A program made the translations under genes and the position numbers. The notes under the pieces were generated by a model that did not search any database, had not been told where the DNA came from, and was given only the letters and a program-made list of their open reading frames with translations. Below are positions 42,924-51,665 of a stretch of 64,000 bases of DNA, piece by piece. This DNA is from Tenuifilaceae bacterium CYCD (GTDB taxonomy: Bacteria; Bacteroidota; Bacteroidia; Bacteroidales; Tenuifilaceae), in NCBI GenBank assembly GCA_036322835.1, contig AP027304.1, forward strand, positions 1,612,001 to 1,676,000, in the 5' to 3' direction. Within the stretch, counting starts at the first letter, position 1. Each line of letters opens with the position of its first letter.

Positions 42924-44690
42924 TTAGTACACTTCAATATCGTAAGGAATACGGGCTTGAACTCCTTGGTTCTTAATCATGCCCATGATTCTGCTGTACT
43001 GCTTATAACCACCAACGCCAAGTTCATCTTTCAGCAAGAATGCCTTAGCCTCTCCGGTCATTCCTTTAATCAATTGTTGGAAAGGATCTTTTAGTTCTGG
43101 AAGTTCCACTAAACGGTATTTTTCAACATTTGCTTTTTCGGCAGCAAGTTTAATGGCAGCGTTTAATCCCCCAAATTCGTCAACAAGTTTTATATCCTTT
43201 GCGTTAACACCGCTCCATACACGGCCTTGTCCAATTTCGTCAACTTTTTCAACGGCTAAATCTCTACCAGTAGCCACGTGGCCAATGAATGTTTGGTATG
43301 TTTCCTCGATGAACATTTGGCCAACAGCTTTTTCTTCTGCTGTCATAGGACGGAATACGCTAAAGAAATCGGCGTGATCGTTGGTTTTAACTACGTCAAC
43401 GTTGATGCCCAATTTCTTGTTCATGCCATTTTGGAAGTTGAAGAACAGCCCAAATACGCCAATTGAACCGGTTATGGTTGTTGGACTTGCCAATATGGTT
43501 GTTGCTGGAGCTGCTATGTAATAACCGCCCGATGCGGCAACATCGCCCATCGACACAATAACTGGTTTTACTTTATTTGCCAATTCAACCTCGCGCCAAA
43601 TAACCTCCGAGGCCAGTGCGCTACCACCTGGAGAGTTGATACGGAATACGATAGCTTTGATGGAGCTGTCGCGACGGGCTTTACGGATAGCTCTGGATAA
43701 TCCATCCGATCCAATGGCTTCATCATCACCTTCACCCATGCCAATCTCGCCTTGAGCATAAATAACGGCAATCTTATCTTTTGAAAATTTGGTTTTTTTA
43801 GCAGGAACTTTAAAGTATTTTGCCAGAGTAACCGTTTTTAAGTCTTCCTTTTCGGGGGTTGAGGTTAATGCTTTTAGCTTGTCAATTAGTTGATCCTTGT
43901 ATATAAGGCTATCAATCAGGTTGTTTTTTATACAAGATTTTCCGTTGAAAATTTCCATGTTATTGGCCAATCGGTTCAGCTCTTCGGTAGAAATATTACG
44001 TGCTTTTGAAATCCCATCAACCCAATGATTCCAAATTGATCCCATGTAGGTTAAGGTTTGTTCACGGTTCTCGGGGCTCATCTTATCGAGCATAAAAGGT
44101 TCAACTGCACTTTTAAATTTACCGTGACGAAGAATCTGAGGTTCAACCCCTAATTTTTCCAGAGCACCTTTAAAAAACATTACTTCGGAGCGTAATCCCA
44201 TCCATTCAACCATTCCTTCGGGGTTAAGGTAAACCTTGTCGGAAACGGTGGCTAAGTAGTACGCTTTTTGGCTGTATGTGTCGCTATAGCTGATTATGAA
44301 CTTGCCAGATTCCTTGAAGCTGATTAACGCATCGCGGATTTCTTCAACGGTGGCAGCGCCTGCTCCAATGGCATCAATTTCCATGAAAATACCTTTGATT
44401 TTTGGATCGTTCTTGGCGTTATCGATTGCCTTCAGAATATTGTTCAACCCCATCTTGTTATTAGGCTCCATTGAGGCAAAGTCGAAGCCCTTGAAAGGAT
44501 TCTCGCTTGCGCGGTCAACAATTTCCTGTTTAAAATCGATGTAAAGTATAGAATTTTCCTTTACCTCGGTTGGCTTATCGGAAGATGAAACCATAGCACC
44601 AATTACTCCAATCATCACAAAAAATAATAGGAGCAAGGATACAAAAACACCCAGAATGGTGATTAGTAAATGCTTGAAGAAATTTTTCAT
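42924..44690 (-). CDS. sppA: signal peptide peptidase SppA, long (67K) type
   Basis: 588 residues: N-terminal membrane helix (about 6-32), two S49 domains. The catalytic Lys lies in GKFKSAVEPF in the first half and the catalytic Ser in MGDVAASGGYYIA in the second, followed by TITGSIGVFG. Digests leftover signal peptides in the membrane. Long form as in E. coli. A minus-strand TAAATTTG (44763-44756) may be its -7 promoter box. Confidence 0.95.
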   Translation of the reverse strand: MKNFFKHLLITILGVFVSLLLLFFVMIGVIGAMVSSSDKPTEVKENSILYIDFKQEIVDRASENPFKGFDFASMEPNNKMGLNNILKAIDNAKNDPKIKGIFMEIDAIGAGAATVEEIRDALISFKESGKFIISYSDTYSQKAYYLATVSDKVYLNPEGMVEWMGLRSEVMFFKGALEKLGVEPQILRHGKFKSAVEPFMLDKMSPENREQTLTYMGSIWNHWVDGISKARNISTEELNRLANNMEIFNGKSCIKNNLIDSLIYKDQLIDKLKALTSTPEKEDLKTVTLAKYFKVPAKKTKFSKDKIAVIYAQGEIGMGEGDDEAIGSDGLSRAIRKARRDSSIKAIVFRINSPGGSALASEVIWREVELANKVKPVIVSMGDVAASGGYYIAAPATTILASPTTITGSIGVFGLFFNFQNGMNKKLGINVDVVKTNDHADFFSVFRPMTAEEKAVGQMFIEETYQTFIGHVATGRDLAVEKVDEIGQGRVWSGVNAKDIKLVDEFGGLNAAIKLAAEKANVEKYRLVELPELKDPFQQLIKGMTGEAKAFLLKDELGVGGYKQYSRIMGMIKNQGVQARIPYDIEVY

Positions 44691-44935
44691 ACGAGTAATA
44701 ATTAGGTTTTATTAATATTTGACAGTTTAGCATGCGATTTGTTACAATACAAAATCAAATTTACATAAATTTTGATGTACGATAAGTTAATTGCTCATGT
44801 AGATTCAACAATATTCAATTCGATTTGTTTATAGATTGTTGATTTTGTGTTAATTAATTAGGGTGAAAATATTTTTAAATGATGATGCATTTAATGAAAT
44901 TTACAATAAGTTTGTAACCTCTAAATTTACTAAAA

Positions 44936-45439
44936 ATGGCAAAAGTATATTTCACTATAGGGGGCAATATGGGGGATAGAGAAACCAATTTGGGCGAAGC
45001 TCGCAGGTTGATTTCTGAACGTATTGGTAAGGTTTGCAAGGAGTCCTCTATATACGAATCGGAGCCATGGGGCTTTAGCAGCGATCAAAATTTTTTGAAT
45101 CAGGTTTTGCTGGTAGAAACCAAGTTGAGTCCAGCTGCGCTAATCCTTGAGATTTCATATATTGAATCGAAATTGGGCCGTATTCGAAATGGCGTTGGCT
45201 ATGCATCGCGTACAATGGATGTGGATATTCTTTTTTACGATCATCAAATAATGCTTACACCAGAGCTGGTGATTCCGCATAAACAAATGCACAAGCGAAA
45301 ATTTGTGCTGGAACCATTAAATGAAATTGCTCCGGATTTTATTCACCCGCTATTTTCGCTCTCATCGCACGAACTCCTCATTACTTGTTCTGATGAGTCA
45401 AAGGTTTGGAAGTACCAACCAGTTGTAGTTGGCAACTAA
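44936..45439 (+). CDS. folK: 2-amino-4-hydroxy-6-hydroxymethyldihydropteridine pyrophosphokinase
   Basis: 167 residues, transferring pyrophosphate to the pterin in folate synthesis. IGGNMGDRETNL start, SSIYESEPWGF, NQVLLVET, and SRTMDVDILFYD with the metal-binding Asp pair, then IPHKQMHKRKFVLEPL. Normal length. TAAGTTTG (44907-44914) just upstream may be the -7 box. It stands alone among genes of other pathways. Confidence 0.95.
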   Translation: MAKVYFTIGGNMGDRETNLGEARRLISERIGKVCKESSIYESEPWGFSSDQNFLNQVLLVETKLSPAALILEISYIESKLGRIRNGVGYASRTMDVDILFYDHQIMLTPELVIPHKQMHKRKFVLEPLNEIAPDFIHPLFSLSSHELLITCSDESKVWKYQPVVVGN

Positions 45440-45446
45440 TAAGAAG

Positions 45447-45471
45447 CAATAGTAAATACTACTGTTTTTTT
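45447..45471 (+). terminator. terminator of folK
   Basis: CAATAGTA / TACTACTG (45447-45454, 45457-45464), one mismatch, 2-base loop, followed by seven T. The T run overlaps the last codons of the convergent small gene. Confidence 0.65.
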
Positions 45472-45656
45472 CGTTCAAAGTATTGAACTGCGGTTATAAC
45501 TATTGCTATTGTTAGCGATAGTTGAAATGCCAATTGCCATCCAAATACTCCTGTACCGTGAATAATAAGCGTGTATAAGAATTTTATAGCAACGCTTACA
45601 ACAAATGCAAGAATAAATATTCCCGCAAGTATTAAGAATAGGTTTAGATGCTTCAT
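45459..45656 (-). CDS. small two-helix membrane protein
   Basis: 65 residues: two hydrophobic helices (about 5-32 and 40-58) and a basic end YFERKKQ. ATG start. 11 bases after the four-helix protein gene upstream, so probably in one unit with it. No family recognised. Confidence 0.6.
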   Translation of the reverse strand: MKHLNLFLILAGIFILAFVVSVAIKFLYTLIIHGTGVFGWQLAFQLSLTIAIVITAVQYFERKKQ

Positions 45657-45667
45657 ATTCTCAGGTT

Positions 45668-46048
45668 TTAGTTATTCTTTTTCTTTATATAGTGGCTAAC
45701 TAAGAATAGCATTCCGACAATTATAAATGGGATATTTATTGCTAGTGTAATCAGTAAAGTTTGCCATATTGATTGGTTCATTGCATAGTTGTGAGTTGCA
45801 ATAAAAGGAATAAAACCAAGTCCAACCACAATAAAAATTATACCGCCAATACGTTCCCATTTCCAGGCTAAAAGTAAAAAAACGGTGAGTATATAGGTTG
45901 GAATTAGGTGTATTGCGAATGCTTCAATTTTTTCCCATATAGAGTTATTGCCTTCAAACGAATCGAGAGCAAACATGCTGATGAACAGAATGGCTAATAT
46001 GCAGATAAATCGGGGTAACCAGTGAAAGAGTTTTATTGATTTACTCAT
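45668..46048 (-). CDS. small four-helix membrane protein
   Basis: 126 residues with four hydrophobic helices (about 10-27, 43-62, 66-85, 95-120), motif HLIPTYILTVFLLLAWKWE in the second. Such proteins are frequent in Bacteroidetes genomes as uncharacterised DUFs. The C-terminus is basic (HYIKKKNN). Function unknown; the neighbour downstream is another small membrane protein. Confidence 0.65.
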   Translation of the reverse strand: MSKSIKLFHWLPRFICILAILFISMFALDSFEGNNSIWEKIEAFAIHLIPTYILTVFLLLAWKWERIGGIIFIVVGLGFIPFIATHNYAMNQSIWQTLLITLAINIPFIIVGMLFLVSHYIKKKNN

Positions 46049-46211
46049 CGTTTCTAGAATTTATATACTCAAATTTAATCTATTAATATAATTCTGTCAA
46101 TTTTTGTGTTAACTAAATAGATATTCGACTCCGTATTTATTGAGACAATATGTTCTATCGAGGGTTCTTCGAATAGTCAAGGCGATCTCTTTCTGGAAAT
46201 CAATACAAAAT

Positions 46212-46242
46212 AAAAACCGTCTACAAGAACTGCTAAACGGTT
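46212..46242 (-). terminator. weak terminator of upp
   Basis: AACCGT / ACGGTT (46215-46220, 46237-46242) with a 16-base loop and TTTTTA on the minus strand, 30 bases after the upp stop. Confidence 0.45.
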
Positions 46243-46271
46243 AAGAAATTTAAGGGTGTAAATTTTTTATA

Positions 46272-46922
46272 CTATTCTTTGCTGCCGTATGCCAAATCGC
46301 CAGCATCGCCAATTCCCGGAACAATGTATGATTTAACAGTTAATTCATCGTCAACAGCGCCAAGCCAAAGGGTAGTGTTTTTTGAAGATAGATTCCGTTT
46401 CATATACTCAACTCCTTCTTTCGAAGCAATAATGGATACAATGTGGGTATGCTTTGGCGTGCCTCTTTCGAGCAATGCTTTGTGTGCAAGTAGCATTGAG
46501 GCTCCGGTTGCAAGCATAGGATCAATCAGAATTAATGTTTTGCCCTCGATGTTGGGACAGGAAATATGCTCGAATTGAATCCTGAATGTGCCATCGTTGC
46601 TATATTTTCTGTATGCTGATATAAATGCGTTCTCGGCTTTGTCGAAATAGTTGAGCAATCCTTGGTGCAATGGCAATCCTGCACGAAGAATAGTTGCAAG
46701 TACTAGAGTTTCATTTGGTAGATTTATCTCGGCAACACCCAGTGGCGTTTGCACCTGTTTGGGATTGTAGTTTAACTCCTTGCTAAGTTCGTAGGCAAAA
46801 ATTTCTCCGCAGCGTTCAAGATTTCTTCTAAAGCGCATGAAATCATTTTGGATGTTAATGTCGCGGAGTTCTGCAATGAATTGATTTAGAATGGAATTTT
46901 GAGTGCCAAGTATGCGTACCAT
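46272..46922 (-). CDS. upp: uracil phosphoribosyltransferase
   Basis: 216 residues, salvaging uracil to UMP with PRPP. PRPP loop ILIDPMLATGASM (about 131-143), uracil-site end YIVPGIGDAGDLAYG. The sequence is of the divergent Bacteroidetes type (RAGLPLHQGLLNYF). Single-gene unit. TAACTTTG on the minus strand (46949-46942), 20 bases before the ATG, is a good -7 box. Confidence 0.93.
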   Translation of the reverse strand: MVRILGTQNSILNQFIAELRDINIQNDFMRFRRNLERCGEIFAYELSKELNYNPKQVQTPLGVAEINLPNETLVLATILRAGLPLHQGLLNYFDKAENAFISAYRKYSNDGTFRIQFEHISCPNIEGKTLILIDPMLATGASMLLAHKALLERGTPKHTHIVSIIASKEGVEYMKRNLSSKNTTLWLGAVDDELTVKSYIVPGIGDAGDLAYGSKE

Positions 46923-46941
46923 TTTTGTTAGTTTAGTTGAG

Positions 46942-46949
46942 CAAAGTTA
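46942..46949 (-). promoter_or_regulatory. putative -7 box of upp
   Basis: TAACTTTG on the minus strand, 20 bases before the ATG. No TTTG at the expected distance. Confidence 0.4.
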
Positions 46950-47035
46950 AGTAAAATATGGTTTCTTTTGATAGTTATTTCCAATTCGTTTATTAATAAA
47001 GGCATTTTAATATATTTATCACTCATATACAATTG

Positions 47036-47641
47036 ATGATTATGTTTGCAGATCCAGTTATGGTAGAACTTCAACGAAAGTTCCCATTGCCAGAACTTAA
47101 GGCTCCGTCGGATTTTTACCACGATATGGTGGAGAATATCGTTGGTCAGCAGTTGTCGGGCAGGGTTGCTCGGGTTATATTTAATCGATTTAAGGGATTG
47201 TTTGAGGATGATTACCCTACACCAAATTTGGTTTTGTCCACGTCCGATGAAACTTTGCGTAGTGTAGGCCTTTCAGGAGCCAAAACAAAGTATGTAAAAG
47301 CGTTGGCGGAGTTTACGTTGCACCACGACTTGTCGTTACAACGCGTGTCGCAATACTCCGATGAGGAGTTGATAAAATTGCTTACGCAAATAAAAGGAGT
47401 AGGCGTTTGGACTGCGCAAATGCTGCTAATCTTTTCCTTGAGCAGAAACGATGTTTTTCCTGTTGACGATTTGGCTATTCAGCAAGGGATGAGGGAGTTG
47501 TATGGTGTTAAAGTTAATGGTAAACAGTTTAAGCAAAAGTTGATTAAGATATCCGATAAGTGGAAACCAAATAGAACAATTGGTTCGCGTTTAGTTTGGG
47601 CTTATGTTAACAATAAAAAGCAGAACGCCACCCGTAGGTAA
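47036..47641 (+). CDS. DNA-3-methyladenine glycosylase II-like (HhH-GPD)
   Basis: 201 residues from ATG 47036 (47042 is an alternative). Base-excision glycosylase: HhH motif QIKGVGVWTAQM (118-129) and catalytic Asp in FPVDDLAIQ, likely Asp145. DNA-contact block ENIVGQQLSGRVA near the start. Matches the short AlkA/MagIII-like subfamily for alkylated bases; lacks the Fe-S Cys cluster of Nth/MutY. 97 bases ahead of the small gene at 47739. Confidence 0.88.
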   Translation: MIMFADPVMVELQRKFPLPELKAPSDFYHDMVENIVGQQLSGRVARVIFNRFKGLFEDDYPTPNLVLSTSDETLRSVGLSGAKTKYVKALAEFTLHHDLSLQRVSQYSDEELIKLLTQIKGVGVWTAQMLLIFSLSRNDVFPVDDLAIQQGMRELYGVKVNGKQFKQKLIKISDKWKPNRTIGSRLVWAYVNNKKQNATRR

Positions 47642-47684
47642 TACTCATAAACAATATTAAATCGGCAATAGAGATGTTGGAATA

Positions 47685-47715
47685 TTCGCCTAATCAATTA
47701 AAATCTCTAATTTTG
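47685..47715 (+). promoter_or_regulatory. putative promoter of the mutL unit
   Basis: TTCG (47685-47688, one mismatch to TTTG), 19 bases, TAATTTTG (47708-47715). 23 bases before the ATG at 47739. Confidence 0.5.
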
Positions 47716-47738
47716 TAAAATCCAAAAAATGCAGAATT

Positions 47739-48023
47739 ATGGGAATGTCAATGTTTTCGTTCTTACGTGCAAAAAAGCCTAAAGGCTTTAACTATAAGCC
47801 GATATACTACAGCGAGCAGAAGGAGGAAATGAAGGAGCGCGAGGCTCGGATGAGGAAAGAACTAGGACTTAACGATGATGATACTCCTTTTGTACCCACC
47901 ATAAAGGGTCAATTCAAAAGTAAAAGATTAAAGAAATACTCACAGAGCAGGCAGTCAACGGTGAGAGTTCTTATAATACTTGCGCTTTTGCTATTAGTTG
48001 CATATTTCTTCTTCTTCAAATAG
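47739..48023 (+). CDS. small membrane-anchored protein upstream of mutL
   Basis: 94 residues: basic N-terminal part (FSFLRAKKPKGFNYKPIYY), a charged helix (EQKEEMKEREARMRKEL), a basic stretch, and one C-terminal membrane helix (about 74-93) ending in FFFFK. Tail-anchored layout. It stops 7 bases before mutL and so is co-transcribed. Short proteins with the start pattern F-NYKP-YY are common in this position in Bacteroidetes, but no function is known to me. Confidence 0.72.
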   Translation: MGMSMFSFLRAKKPKGFNYKPIYYSEQKEEMKEREARMRKELGLNDDDTPFVPTIKGQFKSKRLKKYSQSRQSTVRVLIILALLLLVAYFFFFK

Positions 48024-48030
48024 CGTTTCG

Positions 48031-49869
48031 ATGGCCGACATCATTCAGTTGCTTCCCGATTCCGTTGCTAATCAAATAGCCGCAGGAGAGGTTGTTCAGC
48101 GCCCTGCATCAGTGGTTAAGGAATTGATGGAGAATTCCATTGATGCTGGTAGTAAAACCATTCAGTTGATTGTAAAGGATGGCGGTAAGGCTTCTATACA
48201 GGTAATTGATGATGGTTGTGGAATGTCCGAAACTGATGCTCGCCTTAGTTTCGAGCGACATGCCACATCAAAAATTAAGAATGCCAACGATTTATTCGAT
48301 ATTCGAACGATGGGATTCCGCGGCGAGGCTTTGGCCTCAATTGCAGCGGTTGCTGAGGTTGAGCTCCGAACCCGAAGGACTAATGATGAGCTTGGAACCC
48401 AAATACAAATTAGTGGCTCCGAATTTGTTTCTCAACAGCCTGTAAACTGCGGAGTTGGCACAAACTTCACAATAAAAAATTTATTCTTTAATGTTCCTGC
48501 TCGTCGTAAATTTCTGAAGGGAACATCAATAGAGTTAAAGCATATAATTTCCGAATTCCAAAGGGTTGCACTGGCATATCCCGAAATTGCAATGAGCCTC
48601 ACCCACAATGGTGCCGATATTTATAGGCTTAATGCATCAACCCTTAAACAGCGAATCGTTGGGCTGTTTGGCAAAACTATAAATTCTCAACTACTCGATA
48701 TCACTACTCAAACAACCATTGTTAATGTTGATGGCTTTATCGGTAAGCCCGAGAGCGCAAAGAAAAGCCCCGGAGAGCAGTTTTTCTTTGTGAATGGTCG
48801 TTTTATGAAAAATCCATTCCTGAATCGTGCGGTTATCAATGCATATAATCGTCTTTTGCCCGCCGAAAGTATACCAACCTACTTTATTTATCTTGATATT
48901 GACCCTCAAACTATCGATGTAAATATTCATCCAACCAAAACCGAGATTAAGTTTGAGGATGAACGAATGATATGGCAAATACTTCATGCAGCCGTTAAGG
49001 AAACACTTGGAAAGTTTGCCGTAGTTCCATCTATCGATTTTGATAGCGATCCAGGATTTAGCATTCCATTTTTCCCGAAAAATGCGCCGGTTACTCCTCC
49101 CGAGATAGAGATTAACCATAATTTCAACCCTTTTGAGGATGAAGGCAAGAAATTTTCCGGTGGTAGTTTCTCTGCAAAACCACAAAAGCAGAGAAGCGTT
49201 GAGGGATGGGAGCAACTTTACGAGGATAAGCCCGCCGAAGAGGAGCCTTCTCAACTAACGTTCCAAACATTCGCATCGAAAGGATTTGATGAGATGCCCG
49301 CGGAATCGTCAGCAAAATTCTATCAGGTTAAGGGGAAATACATTTTAACTACTGTTAAGTCGGGGTTAATGGTTATTGATCAGAAACGGGCGCATGAGCG
49401 CATTCTCTTTGAGCAATACTTGGATAGCCTAACAAGCGACCACAGTATGGCGCAACGAGAGTTGTACCCACAAACAGTTGAACTGAGCGCTCAGGATTTT
49501 GCTTTAATAATCGATAGCCAGGAGCAACTCTCGCAGATGGGTATGGAGATTAGCAATTTGGGGCACAATACCATTGGAATTAATAGCTTGCCCGCTAATC
49601 TAAAATCAGCAGATCCGATAAAACTGATAGACGATTTACTCTTGGAGATAAAAGAAAATCAGTCGTTACCATTCGATGATGCCAAGCAAAAAATTGCGGC
49701 GTCAATGGCAAAGGCTGCTGCAGTAGGATATAATAAAAATTTGACTGCATTTGAGATGCAGGAATTAGTCGATAAACTTTTTGCTTGCTCCCATCCAAAC
49801 TTTTCGCCCGATGGGAAAAAAGTGCTTGCAATTATTGAACTGGATGAGTTGGACAAAAAGTTGAAGTAA
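48031..49869 (+). CDS. mutL: DNA mismatch repair protein MutL
   Basis: 612 residues. GHKL ATPase: ELMENSIDAG, DDGCGM, GFRGEALASIA; N-terminal S5-like domain; a Pro/Glu-rich linker (about 350-430); and a C-terminal dimerisation domain. Start ATG 48031 (MADIIQLLPDSVANQIAAGEV) rather than an upstream in-frame codon. The endonuclease motif DQHA(X)2E(X)4E reads DQKRAHERILFE here, and the later CPHGRP motif reads CSHPNFSPDGK, so nickase activity is doubtful. Confidence 0.94.
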   Translation: MADIIQLLPDSVANQIAAGEVVQRPASVVKELMENSIDAGSKTIQLIVKDGGKASIQVIDDGCGMSETDARLSFERHATSKIKNANDLFDIRTMGFRGEALASIAAVAEVELRTRRTNDELGTQIQISGSEFVSQQPVNCGVGTNFTIKNLFFNVPARRKFLKGTSIELKHIISEFQRVALAYPEIAMSLTHNGADIYRLNASTLKQRIVGLFGKTINSQLLDITTQTTIVNVDGFIGKPESAKKSPGEQFFFVNGRFMKNPFLNRAVINAYNRLLPAESIPTYFIYLDIDPQTIDVNIHPTKTEIKFEDERMIWQILHAAVKETLGKFAVVPSIDFDSDPGFSIPFFPKNAPVTPPEIEINHNFNPFEDEGKKFSGGSFSAKPQKQRSVEGWEQLYEDKPAEEEPSQLTFQTFASKGFDEMPAESSAKFYQVKGKYILTTVKSGLMVIDQKRAHERILFEQYLDSLTSDHSMAQRELYPQTVELSAQDFALIIDSQEQLSQMGMEISNLGHNTIGINSLPANLKSADPIKLIDDLLLEIKENQSLPFDDAKQKIAASMAKAAAVGYNKNLTAFEMQELVDKLFACSHPNFSPDGKKVLAIIELDELDKKLK

Positions 49870-49915
49870 ACATTAAGGTTTTGTATCTGTTTTAAATTGA
49901 TTAAACTGAAGAAGA

Positions 49916-50740
49916 ATGAACTATAGCGAAAGAGGTTTTTTGAGTACTATTCCACCAGTGGTAAAAAACTTGATTATTATAAATGTTATTATGCTGCTGG
50001 TTGCATGGGTGGCTGAAACAACATTTCAGGTTGATTTGAATAGAATACTAGGGCTTTATACCCCAGGGTCTCCTAGTTTCAGACCCTATCAATTTGTAAC
50101 GCACATGTTTATGCATGGTGGATTTACGCACCTTTTCTTCAATATGTTTGCTTTGTACATGTTTGGTAGAATTCTGGAGCAGGTTTGGGGCGGTAAGCGA
50201 TTCTTGATTTACTATTTAGTAACAGGTTTGGGGGCTGCTGCAATTCATGTGCTTGTAAATTATCTCCATTTTCATGCAATCCAAACCGATGCTGTTGCAA
50301 TGCTTAATACGCCTTCGCCACAGTCATTTGCTGCTTTTGTAACCAAACATTTTCCGGAGTATTACGATCAGGTTTATGCAAATTTCCTTGATAAATGGTT
50401 CGTATCGCCTTCAAATCCGGTATTTATTGAGCAAGCATCGCAGTACACTCAACAGTTATTGCAACTTCAACTCGAGATTCCTACGGTAGGAGCATCGGGT
50501 GCTGTTTATGGCGTTTTGCTGGCTTTCGGAATGCTATTCCCTAACACAATCCTTATGCTGCTTATTCCTCCAATTCCAATAAAGGCTAAATGGATGGTGA
50601 TCATTTATGGAGGTTTGGAACTTTTCCTTGGCTTGACTCAGCCAGGAAGCAACATTGCTCACTTTGCACATCTCGGGGGAATGATTTTTGGATTTATCCT
50701 CATTAAGTACTGGCGAACGCGCAAGGATATGTTCTATTAG
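49916..50740 (+). CDS. rhomboid family intramembrane serine protease (1)
   Basis: 274 residues with six or more membrane segments. The catalytic Ser194 lies in GASGAVYG and His252 in AHLGGMIFGF; HMFMHGGFTHLFFNMFAL is the typical third block. A loop of about 70 residues (118-188) separates the second and catalytic segments, longer than in GlpG. Cleaves membrane proteins within the lipid bilayer; substrate unknown. 46 bases after mutL. Confidence 0.92.
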   Translation: MNYSERGFLSTIPPVVKNLIIINVIMLLVAWVAETTFQVDLNRILGLYTPGSPSFRPYQFVTHMFMHGGFTHLFFNMFALYMFGRILEQVWGGKRFLIYYLVTGLGAAAIHVLVNYLHFHAIQTDAVAMLNTPSPQSFAAFVTKHFPEYYDQVYANFLDKWFVSPSNPVFIEQASQYTQQLLQLQLEIPTVGASGAVYGVLLAFGMLFPNTILMLLIPPIPIKAKWMVIIYGGLELFLGLTQPGSNIAHFAHLGGMIFGFILIKYWRTRKDMFY

Positions 50741-50780
50741 AAAAAATAATGCTAAATTTACTATAAACAAGTAGTTGGTT

Positions 50781-51665
50781 ATGAGCATTTACAATGAGTT
50801 AAAGGATTCATTCCGATTTGGCAGTAACCTAACCAAGTTAATATACATAAACTTGGCGGTATTTCTTATTTACAATCTGATTAGGGCATTCCTCTTTTTG
50901 GGCGGAACTCCTGTTGGCAGTGCATATGCTTACTTGTTGGCTGTTCCTGCGGATGTGTCAAGTTTGTTGGTTCGGCCATGGACTCTTTTAACCTATATGT
51001 TTTTTCACGAGGAGTTTCTGCATATCCTTTTTAATCTGCTTTGGTTATACTGGTTTGGGCAGTTATTCTTGATGTTCCTTTCGCAACGGCAACTTGTTGG
51101 GGTGTATATCCTGGGGGGTATTTCTGGCGCAATTCTGTTTATTGTTGCGTACAATTTAATTCCAGTATTTAGCCCTGAATCGGGCATTGCAATTGCGCTA
51201 GGAGCCTCGGCATCTGTGCTGGCAATAGTAATTGCCGTTTCAACGCTAAGACCAAACCATACCATTTATTTGCTTTTTCTTGGCCCTGTTAAGTTGAAGT
51301 ATCTTGCCCTTTTTACAATTATTCTTGATGTAATAAGTATTCCTGTTTCTAATGCAGGTGGACATATTGCTCACCTTGGCGGTGCGTTGTTTGGTTTCCT
51401 ATATGTTAAAGCATTAGCCAAGGGTTGGGATTTGACCCGTCCTTTTGGTTGGCTCAGCGGACTTGGAAATATTTTTAAGAGGAAATCGAAGCTGAAAGTG
51501 GATCATCGTTCAGCAAATCCCGATTATGATTACAACTACCGTAAAACGGTTCAGGGTCAGAATATCGATAAAATTCTTGATAAAATTTCGAAATCGGGTT
51601 ACGATAGTTTAACAAAAGAGGAAAAGGATACACTTTTTAGGATGAAGAATGATTCGGTTAATTGA
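50781..51665 (+). CDS. rhomboid family intramembrane serine protease (2)
   Basis: 294 residues from ATG 50781. Ser143 in GASASVLA and His198 in AHLGGALFGF form the dyad; FFHEEFLHILFNLLWLYWFG is the HxxxN-type block. A cytoplasmic tail of about 80 residues is charged (LDKISKSGYDSLTKEEKDTL), as in a DUF6576-type C-terminal helix pair found in Bacteroidetes rhomboids. Stop and next start overlap (TGATG). Differs strongly from the first copy, so the pair is not a recent duplication. Confidence 0.9.
   Translation: MSIYNELKDSFRFGSNLTKLIYINLAVFLIYNLIRAFLFLGGTPVGSAYAYLLAVPADVSSLLVRPWTLLTYMFFHEEFLHILFNLLWLYWFGQLFLMFLSQRQLVGVYILGGISGAILFIVAYNLIPVFSPESGIAIALGASASVLAIVIAVSTLRPNHTIYLLFLGPVKLKYLALFTIILDVISIPVSNAGGHIAHLGGALFGFLYVKALAKGWDLTRPFGWLSGLGNIFKRKSKLKVDHRSANPDYDYNYRKTVQGQNIDKILDKISKSGYDSLTKEEKDTLFRMKNDSVN

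Noticed and set aside
42811-42937. Longer start for lpxK
   Set aside because: The added 42 residues run through the hairpin and T run and do not look like an LpxK N-terminus.
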